Source: an uncultured Bacteroides sp. (GTDB taxonomy: Bacteria > Bacteroidota > Bacteroidia > Bacteroidales > Bacteroidaceae). Taken from it: a stretch of 14,349 nt of DNA. The notes under the pieces are model-generated. The model saw nothing but the letters and a program-made list of their open reading frames with translations, ran no database searches and was not told the DNA's origin. The stretch lies in contig CAJKDC010000074.1 of the NCBI GenBank assembly GCA_905198575.1, positions 1-14,349 of the forward strand. The letters are read 5' to 3'. Both the position numbers and the translations under genes were made by a program. Shown in pieces: positions 7,817-14,349 of the stretch (within the stretch, counting starts at the first letter, position 1; each line of letters opens with the position of its first letter).

Positions 7817-10800
7817 TTAGAGATCAATCTTAACATTAAAGCCCATATATCTAGTAGAAGGCGAGTTTAAGTTTTCAGATGCCTTATCTGGATCCGAGAA
7901 TCTGAATTCTTTACTCCACATCCATAAGTTCTGTCCCACAAGACCAACTGAAAGTCCTTTCAGACCAATCTGTGTGCATAGTTCCTTTGAAAAAGTGTAG
8001 TTTACGGCCAGTGTTCGTAACTTGATAAAGGTCTGATCCAATATGTTCTGTGTTCTTACCTCTCCAATATAAGGATTCATACGAGTCTGGTATGTTTCAT
8101 AAGATACCACTATGTCATTAGGAGCAAATACACGGTCATCACGTAATACATTACCATATGAATCCCATTCAGCACTACCAGAAACGAGCTTCACACCATT
8201 ACCCACAAAAGTTTTTTTACCATTAACTACCTCCTCATAACGATATTGATTATCACTATCAATATGAGCTCCAGAATTCCACAATGCTTGATCTGTTGTA
8301 GAGAATGCAAGTCCTCCTACACGTCCATCAAAAGCTACATCTATCGAGAAATTCTTCCACTGAAGTGATGTAGATAATCCCCATACCCAGTCTGGAGAAG
8401 TATATCCCTGAAGCGACTCATAAGGATTAATCAACGGCAATCCTTCTTCATTATGAATTATAGAACCGTTCTCATCACGCTGATAGTCATAGGCTGAAAT
8501 CCAATCCCATCTCTCACCTTTAGCAACCCAAGGCTTCTGAGTTGAATATTCCTCATCAATATCACCATAATAGTATCTATCTCTAGACCAGTTGAATACA
8601 CCACTCCAAGTTAAATCACGGCGCTTAATAATATCACCAGAAATTGTTATTTCAAACCCCTTACGAACTTGTGTTTCATCATAATTGACCATCGTGCTAG
8701 TATATCCGGTTGTCGGACTTAATCCTGCACTACGTACATTATTATAGTTCAATTTATTATAATATGTCAAATCAAAACGTAACCTATTATTCAAAAAATG
8801 AACAGAGGTTCCAAATTCATATGTACGTGAAGCTGAAGGTTCCAACAAACTATTACGAATATCACGTGGATTATATGCCGCTGTCATATTATCCCAGACA
8901 TTTGTACTAATTGAATATACTTTATTTATAGAATAAACAGCCACATCTTTCTTAGTCTTCGTCCATGACCCTCTAAGTTTCCAAAAAGTTAACCATTCTG
9001 GTTTAGGTATGAATTCAGAAAGAACCAAACTTCCTGCAATTGAGGGATAAAAATAAGATCGAGTTTCCTCGGGTAAAGTAGAAGACCAATCGTTTCTACC
9101 TGTTACATCAACGAAAACGATACTTTTCCAAGAAGCAGAGAACTTTCCGTATAATGAGTTCACCTGTTTTTGTGAGAATGACTTGGAGGACGTAGAGGGC
9201 TCTACTGAAGCATTCAGCGAATAATATTCAGGAAGAATAATACCATTTTTGGTAGAACCACTCATACTATTGTTATAGTAATAATAGATTGTTCCTCCTA
9301 AAAAACCGTCTAATGTAAAATCACCAATTTTTTTATTGGCCATCAAAATCAAGTCATTATTTGTACTGAATCCATTAGAATTCGATACAGAATAATATCC
9401 TTTTCTCGACCCCCAACCAGCAGATGTACCTATTGGTGTCTTATATTCCGACTTGCTGGAATAATAGTCGGCACCAGAACGTAAGGTAAGCTTCAGCCAT
9501 GGAGTAAAGTCATAGGTAAGGTTCAAAAAGCCGTTCAGTACGTTATAATCATTGGATGAAGTTATCTCGTTGGCTATTAGATACGGATTTTCATACCATG
9601 TCCGATCCATCCAGTTTGAGAGCTCTCCCTTCTTTATCCAGTAATCCTTGTAATCACGAATATCAAATTCCGTACCGCTCCATACAAGAAGGTTATAGAG
9701 GTAACCGCTACCGCCATATCCTGTTCCTCCCATGTTGGGATAGAAGCGCTTGTTATACGTCAACCCAGCTTCTGAAGAGAAATTTTTCCATTTCATTTTT
9801 CCAGAAGCTGTGTATGTAAGTTTATTTAGTTTTTCGTTGGGCCACTGTCCTTTATTGTATACATGAGTCAGGGAAGTTCTGAAGCTACCGTATTTCCCAG
9901 TCTGGGTTAAACTAACATTGTTATTAGTTACAAAACTCAGCTCCTGAAAATTTTTGAGATTGTCCTTGCCTTTAGAAACCAAAGGCTGCATTTCCCATTC
10001 GTGCGTATACGGGTTGTATTGTTTTGCCTCACGACCGATATCCAGTTTATCGCCCCATACATAACTGCCTGGAAGGTATTTCCCTGCTTGCCCTGTACTG
10101 TAGGATGTCTGTACTTCAGGAATACGCAAATATCCGGCATTGAACATTGTACTGCTGTTTACTTGGATATCCAATCCTTCTTGACTGCCCTTTTTGGTTG
10201 TTACCATAATAGCACCACTACCACCACGTGCTCCATATAAGGCAGAAGCTGTAGCACCCTTTAAGACATCTACTGATTCTATATCATCAGCAGCTACATC
10301 TCGTAAAGACATATTGGCATAAGGAATCCCATCAATAACCAGTAGCGGAGCCTCACCGCGTAATGATAATGTTGGAGCTTCGTTAAATTCACTACTATTC
10401 TGTACATTCAAACCTGAAACCTTTCCTGTAAGACTTGTTGTAAAATCAACGGATTTTACTTTATTTAACTTATCTCCACCAACCTTTTGAACAGCATAAC
10501 CAAGAGCCTTCTCTTCTCGCTTAATACCTAAAGCAGTTACAACGACTTCATCCAGTGTTTCAGTATCTTCTTTCAATACAATTTTAAATTCTTTTTTTCC
10601 TTTCAAAGGAATATTCTGGGTTTTATAACCGATATACGAAACTTCTAATAACTCCGCATTTCCATCTACCTCTAAAACGAAGTTTCCATCAATATCACTA
10701 ATAGTTCCTGTGCTAGTTCCTTTTACACGAATATTAGCGCCAATTACCGGAGTTCCTGTAGGATCATTTACCACACCTTTAATTTTCTTCGGTGCCGACT

Positions 10801-11131
10801 GCTGAGCAGTTGCTGTTACTGATTTTTGGGCATGAACTACTACCTGATTATCTCCTTTAATCGTATAGCCAATACCGGCTTGGCTACAAATAGCATCCAT
10901 AACCTGTGTGATAGACTGGTCTTTTGCATTGATATTTACTTTTTTAGAAAGGCCAGACAGTCCGTCTTCAAAAAAGAAACGATAATCGGACTGAGTTTCA
11001 ATCTGATGAATTAACGACTTTACTGAAGCACCCCTAGCATTCAGTGTAATTTGAGAATAAGAATTCAAACTTGCCGCCAGCAAAAGGCCACAAAGGCAAG
11101 ATCTCGATAAATAATGCTTGATATTACTCAT
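7817..11131 (-). CDS. SusC-like TonB-dependent receptor with STN signalling domain
   Basis: Outer-membrane TonB-dependent glycan importer, 1104 residues from the ATG at 11131 (MSNIKHYLSR). The open frame runs further upstream, but only to a TTG, and that extension would disrupt the signal peptide. Order: signal peptide (1-26, SYS before QITL), STN domain (about 27-100), carboxypeptidase-regulatory-like beta-sandwich (about 115-190), TonB-box-like segment DEVVVTAL (194-201), plug (about 215-315, with LLVIDGIPYANM and ALYGARGGSGAIMV), then the long beta-barrel ending at FNVKIDL. The STN domain marks it as a signalling receptor that talks to a FecR anti-sigma, encoded just upstream. The SusD partner follows 19 bases downstream. 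The plug segment before VIDG looks shorter than in many SusC proteins. Confidence 0.96.
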   Translation of the reverse strand: MSNIKHYLSRSCLCGLLLAASLNSYSQITLNARGASVKSLIHQIETQSDYRFFFEDGLSGLSKKVNINAKDQSITQVMDAICSQAGIGYTIKGDNQVVVHAQKSVTATAQQSAPKKIKGVVNDPTGTPVIGANIRVKGTSTGTISDIDGNFVLEVDGNAELLEVSYIGYKTQNIPLKGKKEFKIVLKEDTETLDEVVVTALGIKREEKALGYAVQKVGGDKLNKVKSVDFTTSLTGKVSGLNVQNSSEFNEAPTLSLRGEAPLLVIDGIPYANMSLRDVAADDIESVDVLKGATASALYGARGGSGAIMVTTKKGSQEGLDIQVNSSTMFNAGYLRIPEVQTSYSTGQAGKYLPGSYVWGDKLDIGREAKQYNPYTHEWEMQPLVSKGKDNLKNFQELSFVTNNNVSLTQTGKYGSFRTSLTHVYNKGQWPNEKLNKLTYTASGKMKWKNFSSEAGLTYNKRFYPNMGGTGYGGSGYLYNLLVWSGTEFDIRDYKDYWIKKGELSNWMDRTWYENPYLIANEITSSNDYNVLNGFLNLTYDFTPWLKLTLRSGADYYSSKSEYKTPIGTSAGWGSRKGYYSVSNSNGFSTNNDLILMANKKIGDFTLDGFLGGTIYYYYNNSMSGSTKNGIILPEYYSLNASVEPSTSSKSFSQKQVNSLYGKFSASWKSIVFVDVTGRNDWSSTLPEETRSYFYPSIAGSLVLSEFIPKPEWLTFWKLRGSWTKTKKDVAVYSINKVYSISTNVWDNMTAAYNPRDIRNSLLEPSASRTYEFGTSVHFLNNRLRFDLTYYNKLNYNNVRSAGLSPTTGYTSTMVNYDETQVRKGFEITISGDIIKRRDLTWSGVFNWSRDRYYYGDIDEEYSTQKPWVAKGERWDWISAYDYQRDENGSIIHNEEGLPLINPYESLQGYTSPDWVWGLSTSLQWKNFSIDVAFDGRVGGLAFSTTDQALWNSGAHIDSDNQYRYEEVVNGKKTFVGNGVKLVSGSAEWDSYGNVLRDDRVFAPNDIVVSYETYQTRMNPYIGEVRTQNILDQTFIKLRTLAVNYTFSKELCTQIGLKGLSVGLVGQNLWMWSKEFRFSDPDKASENLNSPSTRYMGFNVKIDL

Positions 11132-11172
11132 CTTTACATTGATTTTTAATGTGTTTTTCGTTTTTATGCGTA

Positions 11173-11188
11173 ATTTTGCAAGCAAAAT
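11173..11188. repeat. Small palindrome upstream of susC
   Basis: ATTTTGC-AA-GCAAAAT, with 7-base arms and a 2-base spacer, lies 42-57 bases upstream of the susC ATG. It could be an operator or chance symmetry in AT-rich DNA. I found no convincing TAnnTTTG promoter next to it. Confidence 0.3.
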
Positions 11189-11266
11189 CCGTCCGTAAAA
11201 GAGAATGGATGAACCGCCAAGTTGCCTTCTCCTTTATACGACCGATTTTTGCTTAATGTCAGTAAG

Positions 11267-11308
11267 GAGGAGGAGTCTGTACAGGTATTACTCCTCCTCT
11301 GTTTTTTT
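11267..11308 (+). terminator. GC-rich hairpin with T run between the anti-sigma and susC genes
   Basis: Perfect 10-bp stem GAGGAGGAGT (11267-11276) with ACTCCTCCTC (11290-11299), a 13-base loop, then TG and seven Ts (11302-11308) on the plus strand. The T run makes it an intrinsic terminator only for plus-strand transcripts. For the minus-strand operon it is a stem-loop in the 230-base anti-sigma/susC spacer without a U tract, possibly affecting transcript stability or processing. Confidence 0.55.
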
Positions 11309-11361
11309 CAAGGTCCTTTTTTCTTTATTTTCATGTTTTCTTAGTTTTAAGGTTCTTATTT

Positions 11362-12375
11362 TTATTCTTGTTTGTCAAGTATTATCGAGTCATTACGTAC
11401 TTCATATACCACAGGCGAAGTCAAGCCTATGATTTCCAGCACATTGGTCAGACTGTTATTTTGAATAACACCTGAAAAATGATATTTTTTAATTTCTTCG
11501 GACTTGAACTGTATTTTCATATTATACATCCGGCTCAATTCTTTGGCTATTTCCTGCAAGCTGGCACCGCTGAAAGCAAATTCACCCTTCATCCAACCGG
11601 TAGCATAATCCGTATTTTCCATTTTTCTGACTTTCATTAATCCTCCATTCCGTCCGTAAGAAGCCAGCTGTTTAGGTAAGAGTACCACTTCGTTATCTCC
11701 TGCAGAAACCCGTACTTTCCCCTCAACCAATGTTGTGACAATTTCAGCATCGTCCGGATAGGCTTGTACATTAAAAGCCGTTCCTAAAGCCTCTACATCC
11801 ATTATGTCTGTATGCACCAGGAAACGATGGTCAACATCCTTTGCAACTTGAAAATAAGCCTCACCAGTGAGCTTTACCTTTCGCTCTTTCTGACCATAAT
11901 GCGTGTCGTATTCCAAACGGGAATCCGAATTCAGCCAAACTTTAGTTCCATCTGGTAGCACAACATTACTGCGTTGTCCCTTATCCGCATAAACGATAAA
12001 GGATTCTCCTTCCGACTCAGAAGATGAGAGATAAAAATATGTGGAGGATACTGCAACACTAATGGTCACCAGTATCACCGCCGCATATTTCATAACCTCT
12101 AACCATAAATTCTTTTTACCCTTATTACCTATCTGTATATTTTTGATTCCAGATGCAGGCTGAGCATGCATCTTTCTTTTGATATTCATCAACATCTCGT
12201 GTTGAAGTTCTGCGGGAACTTCATCACGAGAATGTCTGGCCCAATGTTTTTCATAGTGTGCAAGAATAGTAGCGCGGGCATAGCTATTATTTTGTATCCA
12301 CTGCAATAGCTGCTTCTCCTCTTCGGGAGAAGTAGCACCTTGCATATATTTATCTAATAATTCTATATAGTCCAT
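11362..12375 (-). CDS. FecR-like anti-sigma factor
   Basis: Inner-membrane anti-sigma regulator, 337 residues from the ATG at 12375 (MDYIELLDKYMQG). An in-frame ATG at 12411 would add 12 poorly conserved-looking residues and is less likely. Domain order: a cytoplasmic sigma-binding N-terminus with the typical 'LLDKYMQGATSPEEEKQLLQW' type start (1-90), one transmembrane helix (about 94-116), a periplasmic FecR domain (from about YADKGQRSNVVLPDGTKVWLN to LLPKQLASY), and a C-terminal DUF4974-like domain (FSGASLQEIAKELSRMYN onward) that resembles an STN fold. In this family the periplasmic part senses the STN domain of the partner SusC-like receptor, which is the next gene downstream. The cognate ECF sigma gene normally sits immediately upstream; here that place is taken by the fucosidase, and no sigma gene is in the window. 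Confidence 0.93.
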   Translation of the reverse strand: MDYIELLDKYMQGATSPEEEKQLLQWIQNNSYARATILAHYEKHWARHSRDEVPAELQHEMLMNIKRKMHAQPASGIKNIQIGNKGKKNLWLEVMKYAAVILVTISVAVSSTYFYLSSSESEGESFIVYADKGQRSNVVLPDGTKVWLNSDSRLEYDTHYGQKERKVKLTGEAYFQVAKDVDHRFLVHTDIMDVEALGTAFNVQAYPDDAEIVTTLVEGKVRVSAGDNEVVLLPKQLASYGRNGGLMKVRKMENTDYATGWMKGEFAFSGASLQEIAKELSRMYNMKIQFKSEEIKKYHFSGVIQNNSLTNVLEIIGLTSPVVYEVRNDSIILDKQE

Positions 12376-12432
12376 TTTTTCCGACTTTGTATTGTATATC
12401 CTTGAAAACATTAAATCCCTTACAAAGGAATC

Positions 12433-12478
12433 AAAAAAAGTGCTACTTTAACATTAGTTCACAGTTAAAGCAGCACTT
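12433..12478 (-). terminator. Intrinsic terminator after the fucosidase gene
   Basis: Read on the minus strand, a 15-bp stem (arms at 12464-12478 and 12438-12452, one G-U pair) with an 11-base loop is followed by a T run (12439-12433). It begins four bases after the fucosidase stop codon. It would separate fucosidase transcription from the downstream anti-sigma/susC operon, or act as a partial attenuator. Confidence 0.85.
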
Positions 12479-12482
12479 CATA

Positions 12483-14269
12483 TTATTCAAACTCCACAGG
12501 CACAAGCGTTATAGCCGACAAATCTACAGCTCCGCCTTCCAACTGTTTTACAGTAATAGTATGCGTTCCAGCCTTATCAATCCGAATCCAGCCGATAGGA
12601 CGGTTGCAGAAAATATCAGAAACTCCCTGCTGATTCTGGATAGCATACCCCTCATCTGTTTCTGCTTTCCACACAACACGTCCCTTGCCCCTGGCTTTGA
12701 CTTCCAGATGATATACCCCCGGAGTATTTACAGCCAGCGTCCAAGTCAGTTTTCCTCCACGGTTTAAATTACCGGTACAGTAAACATGTTTCCACTCGCC
12801 GAATTTCTCCATCCAGCTGGACTTGTAGACATCGCAGGATTCTGTCTTGGCAAATTTTACAGACAGGTCTTTAATTCCCATTTCCGGATCAACTGCCTGA
12901 ATATTATCTACCGAAATTTCAGTACCATCCGGTACCAGCTCTATAATGCTAACCAAAGCATCAGGTTGTTTATAGGGGATTTGAAATTCTGTCCATCCAT
13001 TCTCCTGACGACAGCGGATACGCTGCTTTTTGCCATCTTCCTGCAATACAGATGCCGATTTCACTTTATTCCGTAGTCCGGGTAAATATAATTTCCGGAT
13101 ATCGGCCAATCGTACACACACAGATAAAGTTTACCTTGATTACATACGACATCTCCCCATGGCAATGCATGTTTCCAGGGAGAAGCACCGGCTCCGTAAA
13201 TTACTTGCGGATAACGTGTAATCCATTTTCCGGAAGCCTGTAAAGTTTTCGATACCATATCGGGTATGTCACCGGTTCCGTCAAGACCTACATTCAGCAT
13301 ATAAGTACCTCCTCTGGCCACTGTTGAAATCAGGTTTTTCAGAATCAGTTTGGGAGACTTCCAGTTCTGGTCGTACCAGGCATAGCCCCATGCATCGTTC
13401 GTTACATCAACGCTTTCCCACAAACCGTCGATGTTCTCTAACGGAACTTCCATGTCACCCAGTGTCATATAGTCGCCTAAATTATATCCGACACGGCCCG
13501 AAACTAAAGCATTCGGCTGGTTTTTACGAACTACATCAACCAGCTTCTGAGCATATTCCTGAGGAATACTTCCCGGTGTATCAAACCATACCAGCTCAAT
13601 ATCACCATAGTTGCTGGTTATCTCCTCGACCTGCGGAAGGCACTTTTCACGGAAATAGTCTTCGAATGTTCTCGGATTGCCCGCAGCATCTACCCGAGGT
13701 GCACCGGAAGCTCCCGGTGTGGTCCAGTCCTGATTATGCGAATAATAGAATCCGAATCCCAGACCGTGTTTTTTGCATGCCTCAGAAAGTTCTTTCATCG
13801 GGTCCCTCTTGAAAGGGGTAGCGTCTACAATGTTGAAGGAATCACAAGCCGAATGATACATGGCAAAGCCATCGTGATGTTTACTGGTAATAATAATGTA
13901 TTTCATTCCGGCAGCCTTTGCCAGCAAAGCTACTTTTTCGGCATCAAATTTTACGGGGTTGAAGTTTTTTGCCGTAGCTTTATATTCGTTCTTATCGGCA
14001 TTGGCCATGTTGATATCCATCAGCCATTCTCCAATACCATAATAGGTTTTACCGTTCCACACATTTGCCAGTTGCGAATAAAGTCCCCAGTGTATGAACA
14101 TTGCATAGTTGCCATATTCAAACATACGGCCACGTTCATCAGTTACCGATAATTCTTTGGCCTGCTGACTTTCTCCCCACATTTTATTCATTTCCTGCTG
14201 GGCATATAAAGGGGTTGCACTCAGCAAAAGCAATGAACTGCCATAAATAATACGTTTTATGGTTTTCAT
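12483..14269 (-). pseudogene. GH29 alpha-L-fucosidase, frameshifted in the C-terminal part
   Basis: Secreted exo-fucosidase removing terminal alpha-linked fucose. A signal peptide (residues 1-23, cleavage after LYA) precedes the GH29 barrel. Visible motifs are FIHWG (58-62), SKHHDGFAMY (129-138), WFD with the likely nucleophile D230, and LWES with the likely acid/base E285, the latter resembling the 1,3/1,4-specific GH29-B group. The first frame stops at 13061-13063 after 402 residues. The homologous C-terminus continues in the -1 frame from about 13094 to 12483 with a beta-sandwich and a carbohydrate-binding-like module. Restoring one A at the AAA run (plus-strand 13092-13094) joins WPISG to KLYLPGL and gives an ORF of exactly 595 residues. 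The break may be a real mutation or a sequencing or assembly error. The catalytic core is intact in the truncated product, but the C-terminal sandwich is interrupted. GC content is visibly higher than in the left-hand genes. Confidence 0.9.
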
Positions 14270-14301
14270 GTTTTTTACTTGTTTTTCAATAGACCAATAC
14301 T

Positions 14302-14319
14302 TCGGTAAATTTTTACCGA
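14302..14319. promoter_or_regulatory. 18-bp palindrome upstream of the fucosidase (operator or recombination site)
   Basis: The sequence is TCGGTAAA-AA-TTTACCGA on the minus strand: two perfect 8-base half-sites around an asymmetric AA. The identical site occurs at 27-44 in the opposite orientation. It is 33-50 bases upstream of the fucosidase start codon. The symmetry fits a dimeric DNA-binding protein, either a transcription factor or a serine recombinase, whose sites typically carry a central dinucleotide. Nothing in the sequence decides between them. Confidence 0.55.
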
Positions 14320-14330
14320 TAAATTAAAAT

Positions 14331-14338
14331 TAAACATA
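14331..14338 (-). promoter_or_regulatory. Possible Bacteroides -7 promoter element
   Basis: TATGTTTA matches the Bacteroides -7 consensus TAnnTTTG at all fixed positions but the last. A start site near 14324 would give a leader of about 55 bases containing the palindrome. The matching -33 TTTG would lie outside the window, so this is unconfirmed. The same octamer is at 8-15 in the left arm. Confidence 0.25.
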
Positions 14339-14349
14339 GAATCGGCATA

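Larger units (their letters stand above)
14295..14345 (-). repeat. Right arm of 51-bp perfect inverted repeat
   Basis: This is the exact reverse complement of bases 1-51. Read in the direction of transcription (minus strand), it covers positions -76 to -26 relative to the fucosidase ATG, so it forms most of that gene's promoter or leader region. It contains the same 18-bp palindrome (14302-14319). Only four bases lie outside it before the window ends, so target-site duplications or an outer promoter cannot be assessed. Confidence 0.95.

Noticed and set aside
11132..11185. Longer susC start at 11185
   Set aside because: That codon is TTG and the added residues precede a good signal peptide starting at the ATG at 11131.
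13092..13094. Slipped-strand phase variation at the frameshift
   Set aside because: The A run is only three bases (four if restored), too short for a typical contingency repeat.
13085..13105. Programmed -1 ribosomal frameshifting in the fucosidase gene
   Set aside because: The site (TCC GGA AAT TAT in the first frame) is not an X-XXY-YYZ slippery heptamer and I see no downstream stimulatory hairpin. A one-base deletion or sequencing error is simpler.
13324..13812. 162-codon plus-strand open frame opposite the fucosidase
   Set aside because: It lies entirely antisense to conserved GH29 coding sequence and has no recognisable protein features, so it is a shadow frame.
1..14345. Ordinary insertion sequence or transposon with terminal inverted repeats
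   Set aside because: No transposase or integrase is encoded inside and target-site duplications cannot be seen at the window edges. Kept only as an alternative explanation.

Overview
The window looks like a piece of a gut Bacteroidota (Bacteroides-type) genome. It is AT-rich and carries a SusC/SusD pair, a Bacteroidetes-type FecR anti-sigma factor with a C-terminal DUF4974-like domain, a TonB-dependent receptor with an STN signalling domain, and a secreted GH29 fucosidase. All genes lie on the minus strand, so they are read from right to left. The whole is a polysaccharide-utilisation-locus (PUL)-like cluster. Its target is probably a fucosylated, possibly host-derived, glycan.

In transcription order: (1) a GH29 alpha-L-fucosidase (12483-14269) broken by a one-base frameshift at 13092-13094 and closed by a strong intrinsic terminator (12433-12478); (2) a FecR-type anti-sigma factor (11362-12375); (3) a SusC-like TonB-dependent receptor with an STN domain (7817-11131); (4) a SusD-like lipoprotein (6274-7797); (5) a secreted alkaline-phosphatase-superfamily phosphodiesterase/phosphatase (5038-6264), followed by a terminator-like hairpin (4986-5027). 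After a 577-base gene-free gap comes a second, more AT-rich unit: (6) a large secreted protein of 1049 residues with the layout of a glycoside hydrolase of no family I can name (1311-4460), and (7) a polytopic HGSNAT/DUF5009-like acyltransferase (150-1262). No ECF sigma factor, recombinase or transposase is present.

The most striking signal is at the edges. Bases 1-51 and 14295-14345 are a perfect 51-bp inverted repeat, so the whole gene set sits between two identical oppositely oriented arms. Each arm holds an 18-bp palindrome with a central AA. The right arm fills the leader just upstream of the fucosidase, while the left arm lies beyond the 3' end of the last gene with no gene for it to serve. 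I read this as a candidate 14.3-kb invertible (phase-variable) PUL whose promoter and/or sigma factor would lie outside the right arm. Transposon-like termini or a duplicated operator are alternatives. Both arms fall at the window edges, so flanking context cannot be seen.

Proposed working: FecR and the STN domain of SusC form a trans-envelope signalling pair for a sigma factor not in the window. SusC/SusD bind and import glycan. The fucosidase, the phosphodiesterase and the 1049-residue protein process it outside the cytoplasm. The membrane acyltransferase may acetylate a sugar at the inner membrane.
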